64,000 nt of DNA from Lucinisca nassula. Its lineage: Eukaryota > Mollusca > Bivalvia > Lucinida > Lucinidae. The notes below the pieces were generated by a model, which was not told the DNA's origin, ran no database searches, and saw only the letters and a program-made list of their open reading frames with translations. The position numbers and the translations under genes were made by a program. The stretch covers positions 81,447,817 through 81,511,816 of the forward strand of contig OY757026.1 of NCBI GenBank assembly GCA_963580285.1, read 5' to 3'. Below, in pieces: positions 31,322 through 43,318 of this stretch (its first letter is position 1; the number at the start of each line of letters is the position of its first letter).

Positions 31322-33297
31322 ACCAGAGGACCAGTGGTCCTGAACCGCTCACCTGTCTGGTGACAATTTTCCTACTCCTAAGTCGACAAATTTGACATTG
31401 CTGTAAAATAGGTCAAGGTCAACCCAGGGTCACCATTTGTACAAACCATGATGGGCCCGAGTACCATATGCTACATGCCAAGTTTCAAGGCCACTGGCCT
31501 TATGGTTCTGGAGAAGAAGATTTTTGAAGGCTTTTTACCATATATGGGCATGGTGGCCATCTTGGTCATGTGATCCAAGCTTACCTATGAGCCCAAAGGC
31601 TCAGGTGAGCTAAAAATCCATTATTTTCACTTTTTCCTATGCAAAAGCCTAAGTCAGCATATTTGACATTACTGTAAAATAGGTCAAGTTCAACCCAGGG
31701 TCACCATTTGAACAAATTATGATAGGCCCGAGTACCATATGCTACATGCCAAGTTTCAAGGCCATTGGCCTTACGGTTCTTGAGAAGAAGAATTTCGAAG
31801 TGTTTTTACCATATATGGGCGTGGTGGCCATCTTGGTCATGTGATCTAGACCATATTGGCAGCTTTTCATTTGTTCAACGCCCAAAGGCTCCATATTGAA
31901 TTTCACTTCAATTGGCTCAGTAGTTTCTGAGAAAAAATGTTTGAAATATGGAACCTGCGTGACCTTGGTCTAAGGTCAATTAATGACCTTGACCTTTCTT
32001 ACACATAGATCTTCATGTATTCAGCTACTTTACCTTATCTACTAATTTTGGTGGCAGTGTCTTCAATGGTTTCCTAAAAATCCATTATTTTCACTTTTTC
32101 CCATGCAAAAGCCTAAGTCGGCAAATTTGACATTGCTGTAAAATAGGTCAAGGTCAACTCAGCGTCACCATTTGTACAAACTATGATGGGCCTGAGTACC
32201 ATATGCTACATGCCAAGTTTCAAGGCCATTGGCCTTACGGTTCTGGAGGAGAAGAATTTTTAAGGCTTTTTACCATATATGGGCATGACGGCCATTTTGG
32301 TCATGTGATCTAGACCGTATTGGCATTTTTTCATTTGTTCAACTCACAAAGGCTCCATATTAAATTTTACTTAAATTGGCTCAGCAGTTTTGGAGAAAAT
32401 AATGTTTGAAATATGGATCCTGAATGACCTTGATCTAAGGCCAATGAATGACCTTGACCTTTCTGACCCATAGATCTTCATGTATTCAATTACTTTACCT
32501 GATCTACAAATTTTGTTGACACTGTCTTCAATGGTTTCCTATAAATCCATTATTTTCACTTTGCCCCATGCAAAAGCCTAAGTCTGAAAATTTGACATTG
32601 CTGTAAAACAAGTCAAGGTCAACCCAGGGTCACCATTTGTACAAACCATAATGGGCCCCGAGTACCATATGCTACATGCCAAGTTTCAAAGCCGCTGGCC
32701 TTATGGTTCTGGAGAAGAAGATTTTTGAAGGCTTTTTACCATATATGGGCATGGTGGCCATCTTGGTCATGTGATCAACAAGGCCAATGAATGACCTTAC
32801 CTTTCTGATCCATATATATTCATGTATTCAGTTACTTTACCTGATCTACAAATTTTGGTGACATTGTCTTCAATGGTTTCCTATAAATCCATTATTTTCA
32901 CTTTGCCCCATGCAAAAGCCTAAGTCGACAAATTTGACATTGCTGTAAAATAGGTCAAGGTCAACCCAGGGTCACCATTTGTACAAACCATGATGGGCCC
33001 GAGTACCATATGCTACATGCCAAGTTTCAAGGCCACTGGCCTTATGGTTCTGGAGAAGAAGATTTTTGAAGGCTTTTTACCATATATGGGCATGGCGGCC
33101 ATCTTGGTCATGTGATCCAGACCCCGCGAACAAACTTTCGTTCCCCCATCCCACTGAGGCTCCATATGAAATTTGGCTTTGATTGGCCCTGCAGTATAGG
33201 AGAAGATCTTTGAAAATGGTGGACGGACGGACGGACGACGGACCATGGCTATACTATAAGCTCACCTATGAGCCTAAAGGCTCAGGTGAGCTAAAAA
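31322..33297 (+). mobile_element. Element K: Helentron-like, long-period array, two 3' ends
   Basis: The start has AGGACCAGTGGTCCT (palindrome) and GCTCACCTG, as in element A. Two 3' ends occur: about 31573-31614 and 33249-33297, each with AGGCTCAGGTGAGCTAAAAAT. Array anchors TCCATTATTTTCACTTT lie at 31617, 32082, 32546 and 32889 (spacings 465, 464, 343). A GGACGGACGGACGG tract precedes the last end. Confidence 0.7.
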
Positions 33298-33584
33298 TAC
33301 CACACTTTTTCATCTTAAAATTTCTATTTTTTTGGCAAAAAAAATTGGCAATATATTTGTATAGGCATGTTTTCGTAATGGTGTCCGAATTTTGGGGATT
33401 TTTATGGTACACTTCCGGCTTGCTTTCCTCTATACAGTGCCTCTTAAAAAAAGGGTTCTACTCTTAAAGGGAAAGAGTTTTCTCTTCTGGAGAAAACTCT
33501 TTCCCTTTAAGTGTAGAACCACAGTAATAAGACAGTCATCTCTAAACAGTGCCTCTCAAAAAAGGGTTCTACTCTTAAAGGAGC

Positions 33585-36500
33585 ATTATTGAGCTATCCG
33601 GAAAAAATGCTTCCAAAAATAAAAAAAATATAACCGGTATTTTTCTTTAAAACAATACAAATGAATGCATTTTATGCAAAAATGCGAACAATTATGATGA
33701 CAGGTAAACGAGTTTGAGAGGGATTCCCTAACTAGGTTTCAAACACTAGTTAGATCTATTTTTAGTTCGTAACAAAAATAGAATCCCTATATATGACGTT
33801 ATGCGACGTTCATTTTTGCCTTGTTTGCTTAGGCCATGCCTGAATCGGAAAAATTATATGACGCTGAATACCATGCCATAAGTAACTACACTCAGAAATA
33901 CTGTCGCCATGTATGTGTAAAGTGACAGATTTATTTTTAGAACAGAAATTCCGAACACATGTTCAGAGCGAAGGGTAAACACGAATGAAAACGACCATTT
34001 TCACAAAGTTCTGAAGCTGTATTTGGCTGCAAAAGTGTACACATGACAAAGGAGTGTGCATTGAAGATAAAAACCAGAAAAAAACAAGAGGGCCATGATG
34101 GCCCTGGATCGCTCACCTGATCCATAGTGTAACAAGTGGGCCCCAGAGAGGGCCATTATTGGCCCCAGGGTTTTAATGTGCATAATGTTGAGGGAGGTCT
34201 TAAAGGTGAAGCTTCATACCAAACATCAACAAAGGCTATAATTAGAACAATCTTGGCAAAGGTCCACTAGATAAAGCTACACATCAAATTTCAAAGACCT
34301 GGGCCTTGCAGTTTCAGAGAAGAAGATTTTTTTTAAAGATATTCCCTACATAAGCCTATGCAAAACCAAATGGCCCCAGGGCTATATAAATCTATGTAAA
34401 AACAAAGGGCCCCGGCCCGGGGTGGGGGCATTTGTGGCCCCAGGGCTATAATTTGAACAATCTTGGTAGAGGTCCACTAGATAAAGCTCCATACTAAATA
34501 TCAAAGGCCTTGGCCTTGCAGTTTCAGAGAAGATTTTTAAAGATTTCCCTATATAAGTCTATGCAAAACCAAAGGGCCCCGGAGCGGGGACATTTTTGGT
34601 ACCAGGGCTATAATTTGAATAATTTTGATAGAGGTCCACTAGATGCAGCTTCATACCAAATATCAAAGACCCAGGCCTTGTGGTTTCAGAGAAGAAGATT
34701 TTTGAAGATTTTCCCCATGTAAGTCTATGTAAAACCATAGGGCCCCAGAGTGGGGGCATTTTTGGCCCCAGGGCTATAATTTTAACAATCTTGGTAGAGG
34801 TCCATTAGATGCAACTTCATACCAAATTTCAAAGTCCTGGGCCTTGTGGTTTCAGAGAAGATTTTTAAAGATTATCCCTATATAAGTCTATGTAAAACCA
34901 AAGGGCCCCGGGACGGGGCCACTTTTGGCCCCAGCACTATAATTTGAATCATCTTGGTAGGGGTCCTTTAGAAGAAGCTTCATACCAAATATAAAAGACC
35001 TAGGCCTTGTGGTTTCAGAGAAGAAGATTTTTAAAGATTTTCCCTATATAAGTCTATGTAAAAACAAAGGGCCCCTGAGCGGGGGCATTTTTGGCCCAAG
35101 GGCTATAATTTGAACAATCTTGGTAGGGGTCCACTAGATGAAGCTTCATACAAAATATCAAAGTCCTGGGCCTTGCGGTTTCAGAGAAGAAGATTTTTAA
35201 AGATTTTCCCTATATAAGGCCATGTAAAACCAAAGGGTCCCAGTCGGAGGCTTTTTTTGCCCCAGCACTATAATTTGAACAATCTTGGTAGGGGTCCACT
35301 AGATAAAGCTTAATTCCAAATATCAAAGTCCTGGGCCTTGCAGTTTCAGAGCAGAAGATTTTTAAAGATTTTCCCTATATAAGCCTATGTAAAACCAAAG
35401 GGCCCGGCGGCGGGGACATTTTTGGCCTCAGCACTATCATTTGAATAATCTTATTAGGGGTCTTTTAGATGAAGCTTCATACCAAATATAAAAGACCTAG
35501 GCCTTGTGGTTTCAGAGAAAAGGATTTTTAAAGATTTTCCCTATATAAGTCTATGTAAAAACAAAGGGCCCCTGAGCGGGGGCATTTTTGGCCCAAGGGC
35601 GATAGTTTGAACAATCTTGGTAGAGGTCCATTGGATGAAGCTTCATTCTAAATATCAAAGTCCTGGACCTTGCGGTTTCAGAGAAGAAGATTTTTAAAGA
35701 TTTTCCCTATATAAGTCTATGTAAAACCAAAGGGCCCCTGAGCAGGGGGATTTTTGGCCCAAGGGCTATAATTTGAACAATCTTGGTAGGGGTCCACTAG
35801 ATGAAGCTTCATACAAAATATCAAAGTCCTGGGCCTTGCGGTTTCAGAGAAGAAGATTTTTAAAGATTTTCCCTATATAAGCCTATGTAAAACCAAAGGG
35901 CCCCAGGTGGAGGCTTTTTTTGCCCCAGCACTATAATTTGAACAATCTTGGTAGGGGTCCACTAGATAAAGCTTAATACCAAATATCAAAGTCCTGGGCC
36001 TTGCAGTTTCAGAGCAGAAGATTTTTAAAGATTTTCCCTATATAAGCCTATGTAAAACCAAAGGGCCCGGGGGTGGGGACATTTTTGGCCTCAGCACTAT
36101 CATTTGAATAATCTTGTTAGGGGTCTTTTAGATGAAGCTTCATACCAAATATAAAAGACCTAGGCCTTGTGGTTTCAGAGAAAAGGATTTTTAAAGATTT
36201 TCCCTATATAAGTCTATGTAAAAACAAAGGGCCCCTGAGCGGGGGCATTTTTGGCCCAAGGGCGATAATTTGAACAATCTTGGTAGAGGTCCAATGGATG
36301 AAGCTTCATTCTAAATATCAAAGTCCTGGACCTTGCGGTTTCAGAGAAGAAGATTTTTAAAGATTTTCCCTATATAAGGCCATGTAAAACCAAAGGGCCC
36401 CGGAACGGGGGCATTTTTTGCCCCAGCACTATAATTTGAACAATCTTGGTAGGGGTCCACTAGATAAAGCTTAATACCAAATATCAAAGTCCTGGGCCTT

Positions 36501-37747
36501 GCAGCTTCAGAGCAGAAGATTTTTAAAGATTTTCCCTATATAAGCCTATGTAAAACCAAAGGGCCCGGGGGCGGGGACATTTTTGGCCTCAGCACTATCA
36601 TTTGAATAATCTTGTTAGGGGTCTTTTAGATGAAGCTTCATACCAAATATAAAAGACCTAGGCCTTGTGGTTTCAGAGAAAAGGATTTTTAAAGATTTTC
36701 CCTATATAAGTCTATGTAAAACTAGAGTGTTCACAAGTTTTTTCTTTAATTTGACCTACTGACCTACTTTTTGACCCGAAAAGACCTTTATTCAAACTTA
36801 GCCAAGATATTGTCACAATGACCATTCTGAGCAAGATTAATGATTTAACCAAACTTGTGGCCTCCTGAGTATTCACAAGGTTTTTCTATGATTTGACCTA
36901 CTGACCTACTTTTCAACCGGACATGACCCATATTCAAACTTGACCGAGATATTGTCATGATGATCATTCTGAGCAAGTTTGATTATGATTGGACCAAAAT
37001 TGTGGCCCCTAGGGTGTTCACAAGGTTTTTATATGATTTGACCCGCTGACCTACTTTTTAACCCGATATGACCCATATTCGAACTGGACTGAAATATTGT
37101 CACAATGGTCATTCTGAGCAAGTTTCATGATAATTGGACCAAAACAGTGGCCTTCAGAGTGTTCACAAGGTTTTTCTATGATTTGACCTACTGACCTACT
37201 TTTTGACCGGACATGACCCATATTCGAACTTGACCAAGATATTGTCATGATGATCATTCTGAGCAAGTTTGATTATGATTGGACCAAAATTGTGGCCTCT
37301 AGGGTGTTCACAAGGTTTTTCTATGATTTGACCCGCTGACCTACTTTTTAAGCCGACATGATCCATATTCAAACTTCACTAAAATATTGTCACAATGATC
37401 ATTCTGAGCAAGTTTGATGATGATTGGACCAAAATTGTGGCCTCTCGAGTGTTCACAAGGTTTTTCTATGATTTGACCTACTGACCTACTTTTTTACCCG
37501 ACATGACCCAAATTCGAACTTGACCGAGATATTGTCATGATTATCATTCTGAGCAAGTTTGATGATAATTGGACCAAAACTGTGGCCTCTAGTGTGTTCA
37601 CAAGAAAAAGTTTACGCACGGACGACACACGACGGACGACGGACGACGGACGACGCCGGACATCTTACTGTCACAAAAGCTCACCATGACCTTCGGTCAG
37701 GTGAGCTAAAAAAATTGACACCCGGTAGCTCAATAATGCACCTTTAA
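33585..37747. mobile_element. M544 MITE (piggyBac-like, TTAA) split by element A copy 2
   Basis: Ends are TTAAAGGAGCATTATTGAGC and GCTCAATAATGCACCTTTAA, TTAA at both sides. Compared with the intact copy at 42775-43318 (opposite orientation) it is interrupted at about 34082 in the A-run after ACCAGAAAAAA. Confidence 0.85.
34083..37708 (+). mobile_element. Element A, copy 2: nearly identical to 4175-7798
   Basis: The offset to copy 1 stays 29,908 bp until the terminal CGACG microsatellite, where 4 bp are gained. By eye I found only five single-base differences outside that tract (copy 1 positions 5156, 5545, 6512, 7386, 7791), so transposition was recent. Its 3' hairpin is the more canonical GGTGAGCTAAAAA. 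Confidence 0.85.
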
Positions 37748-37856
37748 AGGGAAAGAGTTTTCTCTTCAGGAGAAAACTCTTTCCCTTTAAGTGTAGAACC
37801 ATAGTAATAAGACAGTCATAATTATTTAAAATATTTTTAACTGTCCCACTTTAAGT

Positions 37857-38155
37857 GTTTGTTTGTTTGTTTTGGAGTCTCTCAACCCAGTCAACACTAT
37901 TAAGGTCATACAAAGCTGGTCAGGTTGCTTGATCACAGTTCCTGGGTGTGGCAAGCTAACATATAAGTGACCAGAACAGTGTACATTCTTTAGCGAGAAA
38001 CCGACAACTGCTCTTCTTGAATCAGCAGAACTTAGAGAATGACCGTAGAAAAGATTTCATGATCAATCACCAGGAAAGAATGTCGCCGACCCCGGCAGGT
38101 ATCAAACCCGCATCCTCCTGATCACCACTCACATATGAGAGCTACCAAGGCAAGC
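37857..38155 (-). mobile_element. S1 SINE
   Basis: TTTGTTTGTTTTGGAGTC tail, GAACAGTGTACATTCTTTAG, CCCCGGCAGGTATCAAACCC B-box and a decayed GCTACCAAGGCAAGC head end. Confidence 0.75.
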
Positions 38156-38764
38156 TCCGCTATAAGTGTAATCTTTCCCCATGAAAAAGTTTTAAAATGG
38201 CAAACTCCATAATTCCATACTGAAGCAAGTCCTTATCTTAAAACCTACTAAAGTTTCAGCAGATGTTTGTTTATTTGTAATTGAGTTTATCGGCCCAGTC
38301 AACACTATTTTAGGTCATTTTTGAGCCGGTGTTATCTATCAACACTTTACCTGGGCAGGCTTCTACAAAAGCGGTTAACTGCACTTCTAGAATTGGTGAT
38401 CAATCTCCACAAAAAAAATGTTGCTGACCCCAGCAGGTACTAAACTCGCAACCTCCCGATCACCAATCAGAGGCACATATGAAAGAGTAATCGAGGCAAG
38501 TTCCACTTTAAGTGTAATCTTTCCCTATGAAAAAGTTTTAAAATGGCAAACTCCACAATACCATGCTGAAGCAAGTCCTTATCTTTAAACCTACTAAAGT
38601 TTCAGAAGATGTCTGTGTGTTTATAATTGAGTTTAATGACCCAGTCAACACTATTTAGGTCATTTTTGAGCCGGTCAGTTTACCTATCCACACTTCTCCT
38701 GTGCAGAACCCAGGTCCTCCTGATCATCAGTCAGAGGCGCATTTGACTGAGCTACTGAGGCCGG
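38155..38764 (-). repeat. Tandem duplication of S1 SINE plus flank, about 342-bp unit
   Basis: GCAAG(C/T)TCC...TATAAGTGTAATCTTTCCC flank sequence at 38155-38262 recurs at 38497-38603, each followed by an S1 SINE (38266-38497 and 38612-38764). The second SINE has a deleted middle. Confidence 0.75.
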
Positions 38765-39004
38765 CAAAGTTTCAGCATTCAAAAATCAATTTCAGCCACT
38801 CAAAATTTTCATTTTTGCTACAGGGTTTGACATATGTTGCAGCTCACCTTTGTTCATGTAGTGTTGCCTGTATTTCCTGTACCCGTACAAGTGATCGTGC
38901 CCTCTTCAACTCCACAGAAGTCTGTCCACAAATTAAACTATTTACTCGTAAACTATCATCGTGAAAATGTTGGGCCTGAAACAGAAAATACCAGAACTAT
39001 TTAC
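38765..39004. other. Non-coding stretch
   Basis: Two overlapping plus-strand frames stay open briefly here, but neither has a recognisable domain or a paired splice site. Confidence 0.35.
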
Positions 39005-40330
39005 AACAAGAATATCGGTGAAACCAATGGATGCTCCCCGAAGGTGCAATAGTCGGAACAGGAAACATTATCCTAGTTAAAGAGCGGTATACAGTGTATA
39101 CTCACCATACTTCAAAATGGAGTATAACAAAACCTGTCGGTGGACAGATTAGCTTGCCTGATGGCACTGTCATACAAACATCAGCAACACAAAAGTCGGA
39201 ATAAATGAAAGGAAGTGTCTTCAGGTACGATACCATACCCCAAGATCCTGGGTGGTAGTTTAGCTATATTAATTGGGTTAAACTGTTTAATACAAATAAT
39301 TGAAAACTTACTCTCGTGCACAGAGGCAATCCTTATAGGACTGTCTCCAGGTATGGTTCTGTATTGGGTGCCTTTACATGCATATAAAATATCAGACGGG
39401 TTCGAAAATGGATCTGATCCTTAGACCTATCCCCTTGACTGTCAAAAACAAAGGTCATTTTGACCATCTGCCAAGACTAGCTTCTTTCACTTTGATCCAA
39501 TTTATCTGCAACTCTAATGTACATGGATGACTTGCGATTTTACTTCCTTTTTAGCAGTATTTCAGTCATATCAGAATGATGAGAGGTTGATAATGAAAGG
39601 CTGTGTGCAATGGAACTCCTTTTACAGTTGGAAAGATTTCTGCCTCCAGCAAGTTTTTCTAAAAATAGCCGCAGTGACCTTGACCTTGAGCCCAGGACAC
39701 TGAAAGTCTAACTTGCTCGAGATATTATCATACCCAACATTTGTGTGAAGTTATGAGCAAATCCGTGAGCAAATGACGATGCCAGAGCGATGACAAAGTT
39801 TTTTCTAAAAATAGCTGCAGTGACCTTGACCACAGGACCCTGAAAGTCAAACTTGCTTAGATATTATCATACCCATCATTTGTGTGAAATTATATTAAAA
39901 TCCATCAATAAATGTAGGCACCAGAGCGATGACAAGAGTTTTTTTTTATAAAAATAACCACAGTGACCTTGACCTTGACCCCAGGATCCTGAAAGTTGAA
40001 CTTGCTCGAGATATTATTATACCCAACAATTGTGTGAAGTTATATTAAAATCCATCAGCAAATGACAGTGCTTGAGCGATGACAAAGTTTTTTTCTAACA
40101 AGCGGTTCTCCAGATATTTTGTTCACAAAGTTTCCCTATAGCCACAATGCATAAGCCTGAAAAGGGGCATAACTATGTTATATATTTTCGGAATTTCGTC
40201 AAACGTTAATAAAGTCATCTACACCTTAAATCCAAACTATATACCAAATATCATGAGCCTAGCTCAAGCAGTTCTCCAGATATTTTGTTCACAAGGTTTC
40301 CCTATAGCCAATGCAGAAGTCCGAAAAGAC
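39005..40330 (+). mobile_element. Second copy of element B, 3' end missing
   Basis: AACAAGAATATCGGTGAAACC and GGATGCTCCCCGAAGG match the B 5' end; AACAAAACCTGTCGGTGGACAG follows as at 1061. Three to four GACCTTGACC array units run to about 40090, then an unrelated GCGGTTCTCCAGATATTTTG duplex repeat. No GGGGAGCATAAAA hairpin was found. Confidence 0.65.
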
Positions 40331-40650
40331 TCATGATGGAGCTATCATGTACACCCGGTTTTCTCATGATGGAGCTCTCATGTACACAGGATTTTCTCAT
40401 GATGGGGCTCCCATGTACACAGGGTTTTCTCATGATGGAGCTCTTATGTAAATAATGTTTTCTTATGATGGGGTCCTCAGTACATTAGGTTTCCTCGTGA
40501 TACGGCTCTCCTCATGACTGGGATTTCATGTACATGTTTTCTTGAGATGGGGCCCTCATGTACGTATGGTTATTTCATGACGGGGCTCTCATGTCCATGA
40601 TGTTTTAACATGACAGGGCCCTCATGCACACAAGATGAGGCTCATGCATA
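40331..40650. repeat. Minisatellite, about 37-bp unit, 8-9 copies, beside WAC splice donor
   Basis: TCATGATGGAGCTCTCATGT plus ACACAGGGTTTTC units degrade toward the right. The array ends 20-40 bp from the GTAAGT of the last WAC exon seen here (40668), i.e. at the very start of that intron. Confidence 0.8.
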
Positions 40651-40668
40651 CATATGGAAGTAACTTAC

Positions 40669-40846
40669 CTGTCTTTCTGCATGATCAGCCTGCCAACCGG
40701 TCACATGACCTACTAGGTTGGCATTATAGTACTGCGCTACCTTGGCCATCACAGATGTTTCGCGGTTCATGTTTGTCAATGGTGTAAACATTTCTATGTC
40801 AACTTCCTGATCCTGGGAACTTGTTTCACTTGGTGCTGGACTGCAA
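40669..40846 (-). CDS. WAC: WAC exon (fourth and last seen), conserved C-terminal block
   Basis: WAC is a nuclear WW-domain adaptor that in animals links the RNF20/40 H2B ubiquitin ligase to elongating RNA polymerase II. This exon ends in NLVGHVTGWQADHAERQ, which closely matches the vertebrate WAC block I recall as NLIKHVQGWPADHAEKQ; before it come TNMNRETSVMAKVAQYY and a Ser/Glu-rich stretch. The acceptor is TTTTGCAG at 40847-40854, the donor GTAAGT at 40668-40663, and the exon ends in phase 0. A second in-phase acceptor 6 bp inside would start it at 40840, giving a two-codon tandem acceptor choice. Read-through past the donor would add VSYFHMYA and stop. The coiled-coil exon that should follow was not found at lower coordinates. 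Confidence 0.85.
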
Positions 40847-40864
40847 CTGCAAAATAAACCATCA

Positions 40865-41245
40865 CATGACACGTCTGTGAAATGAATACCCCCTAAACCC
40901 CACTTTATATGAGCCCCGCCAAGCGAATTTGTGTCTTCGAGCATTCCGTCGTGACAAATTTTAACTGTGCATGCCCAGCCATTCAGACGGGCCAGGAATA
41001 TGGCTTCTGTCTGAAGGTTCCTCTTGATTCACTGCTTGTATGAGCGATGCGCAGGCTCGCCTGAACCTTCGCTGCTCGCATAGGCAATAAGTACCAAAAT
41101 CGCTTGACGGGGCCCATAAAGAGAAAACTGGGGTTTACATTATTCTTCTTATTTCTGCTCAAAGACATAGGTTGTGGGTACTTGTTAGAACCGCCTCAAT
41201 AAGGCGATTCTGTCGAGCACCCATAACCTATGTTGGGAGTAAAAG
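40865..41245. mobile_element. Q-family MITE split by a 200-bp CCCCGYCAAGCGA-ended MITE
   Basis: Q sequence runs 40870-40912 and 41119-41240. The insert at 40913-41112 has inverted ends GCCCCGCCAAGCGAATTTG and CAAAATCGCTTGACGGGGCC. Confidence 0.65.
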
Positions 41246-41592
41246 TAAGAAAAATATCACAATTTTTCGTCAGAAAAACGTCCGTTTCTGAGAAATGAAA
41301 AAAATGCTCTATGCTATCATAATGACAGCCACTGAAACAACATACATCAGGTTATGAACAACCCCTCTTAACCCTTTTTGTACCAAATGGAATCTTCCTC
41401 CTTATATATATAGTAAGAGTCCATTTCAAAATTGAGGTGTGACAGGTTGTGTTTTCTTCAAAGTTTATCTGGAAAATGACTGAACTTTTTGCAAACAGTG
41501 TAGGTCCTGATCAGACGCCACGTTCTGCGGCATATGGTCTGGGCCTGCACTGTTTGCCAACTACCGCTTTTGGGGTTTCCCGTACAAAATAG
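41246..41592. repeat. Segment duplicated at 43737-44067, including a P2 MITE
   Basis: ATATCACAATTTTTC, AACGTCCGTTTCTGAGAAAT and ACATCAGGTTATGAACA recur in the same order at 43737. The P2 MITE occupies 41369-41592 (CTTTTTGTACCAAATGG to CGTACAAAATAGGT). Confidence 0.8.
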
Positions 41593-41601
41593 GTGTATTT
41601 G

Positions 41602-41898
41602 TTTGTTTGATTTGATGTTAAACGTCCCCATCAACACTATAAAGGTCATTTTGGACATTTTGCTTCCAATTTTGTGGGACTTTTACCCGACATTGAGATG
41701 AAATGACATCTCAAGCCCTGCCGCCCAATGAAGCCATTAGGGTTTAAAAGCATGGACGGTCCGACTCGCACCACTTAGCTTGGGCAGGCTTAGATCCTCT
41801 AAGCGGTTAACCAGTACTCATGTGCGGTCGGATTCAGCTCTGCGTGGAAGCATCATGCAGCCCATTTATTTCTTCAAGCCCCAATGGGCAGGGGCCGC
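41602..41898 (-). mobile_element. S2 SINE, full body
   Basis: TTTGTTTGATTTGATGTTAAA tail to CAAGCCCCAATGGGCAGGGG head, all family blocks present. Confidence 0.85.
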
Positions 41899-42040
41899 CA
41901 AAATAGGTGTACCCCACCTTATTAAGAGGGGTATAGATCATTTCCTTTTTTTCTGTAGTGGCTCTGCTCAAATCTTCTGAAAGATCATGACCATTACTTT
42001 GGTCTATTGACTAACTTTGGGTATATTGACAAACAATTGG

Positions 42041-42335
42041 CCCCCGACCATCGGGGGTCGGAGAAATGACTTGGCTGCATGATGCTTCCATGCAGAACTG
42101 AAATCAACCGCTTGGGAGGTCTAAGCCTGCCCAGGTAAAGTGGTGTGAGTTGGACCGTCCATGCGCATAACCCCTATTGGTTTCATTAGGCGGCTGGGCT
42201 TAAGATGTCATATCATCTCAATGTCGGGTAGAAGTCCAACAAATCAATGTCGGGTAGAAGTCCAACAACATTGGAAGCAATGTCTCCAAAATTATCTAAG
42301 TAGTGTTGACGGGGACTTTAGACCTCAAATCAAAC
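42041..42335 (+). mobile_element. S2 SINE with 31-bp internal duplication
   Basis: The block ATCAATGTCGGGTAGAAGTCC occurs twice (42208-42240 and 42241-42271). It faces the minus-strand copy at 41602, forming an inverted pair inside a WAC intron. Confidence 0.75.
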
Positions 42336-42409
42336 CTACAAGACAAACAATCAACCCCCTAAAAACGAATTCTTTCTTCTAACAAGTAGACCTGTTGACA
42401 GCGGAGATG

Positions 42410-42600
42410 AACAAGAATTGTGCCAAAGGTTATGTCTCCCATGTGGGGGGTGCAAAGTCAGTGCACCATGAAAAGTATGTTATGGTCAAACACGGATGCA
42501 GTACCAAGTATCATTACTGAAGCTCCTCTAGTTCTTGAAAACTGGGCTTAAGCAAGGGTCACAGTCATTTAATCCCTCGATGCAAGTCTGTAGCAACTAC
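42410..42600 (+). mobile_element. Element I, 5' end only
   Basis: AACAAGAATTGTGCC, GGTTATGTCTCCCATGTGGG. The same 5' end is at 9369, and a fitting 3' end (GGTGGGCGACATAAC) is at 55755-55770. Confidence 0.55.
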
Positions 42601-42607
42601 CATGCCG

Positions 42608-42745
42608 TAATCATCCTAAGTATAGGGACAGATAGGCCTAAGCAAAGAGTGCAGACCCTGATCAGACTGCACCTTCAGGTGCAGTCTGATCAGGGGCTAC
42701 ACTGTTTGAAGGTGTCCTAGTTTTTAAGATTTTTACAGTAAGCTT
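42608..42745. repeat. P5 hairpin element, shortened
   Basis: CGTAATCATCCTAAGTATAGGG, then the stem CAGACTGCACC TTCA GGTGCAGTCTG. Confidence 0.7.
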
Positions 42746-42774
42746 TTATAGTTTTTGTGGAATGGACTTGAACA

Positions 42775-43318
42775 TTAAAGGTGCATTATTGAGCTACCGG
42801 GTCTCAAATTTTTTTTCTGGTTTTATCTTCAATGCATACTCCTTTGTCATATGTACACTTTTGGAGCCAAAGACAGCTTCAAAACTTTGTGAAAATGGTC
42901 GTTTTCATTCGTGTTTACCCTTCGCTTTAAAGATGTGTTCGGAATTTCTGTTCTAAAAATAAATCTGTCATTTTACACATACATGGCGGCAGTATCGTCT
43001 CTGAGTGTCCTTACTTATGGCATGGTATTCAGCGTCATATTTTTTTCGATTCAGGCATGGCCTAAGCAAACAAGGCCAAAAATGAACGTCGCATAACGTC
43101 ATATATGGGGATTCTATTTTTGTCACGAACTAAAAATAGATCTAACTTGTGTTCGAAACCTAGTTAGGGAATTTCTCTCAAACTCGTTTACCTGTTATCA
43201 TAATTGTTCGAATTTTTGCATAAAATGCATTCATTTGTATTGTTTTAAAAAAAATACCGGCTATATGTATTTTATTTTTGGAAGCATTTTTTCCGCATAG
43301 CTCATAATGCACCTTTAA
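42775..43318. mobile_element. M544 MITE, intact 544 bp
   Basis: TTAAAGGTGCATTATTGAGC and GCTCATAATGCACCTTTAA with TTAA at both ends. The interior has short frames but no transposase motif. It is the unoccupied reference for the copy split by element A. Confidence 0.85.

Larger units (their letters stand above)
33434..37830. repeat. Outer hairpin repeat: one intact and one split copy
   Basis: The intact copy at 33434-33530 has GGGTTCTACTCTTAAAGGG and its inverse around an AAAGAGTTTTCTC stem. The second copy begins at 33546, stops at the TTAA at 33585, and resumes at 37748 with AGGGAAAGAGTTTTCTCTTC. The intact copy shows that a single TTAA was the target. Confidence 0.8.

Noticed and set aside
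4175..37708. LTRs of a giant 30-kb element
   Set aside because: The 3.6-kb copies are direct repeats but lack TG...CA ends, target duplication or any gag/pol between them; each has its own Helentron-like ends and unrelated flanks.
38834..39052. Candidate missing WAC terminal exon or another gene
   Set aside because: It is on the plus strand, lacks the expected coiled coil, and runs into element B sequence.
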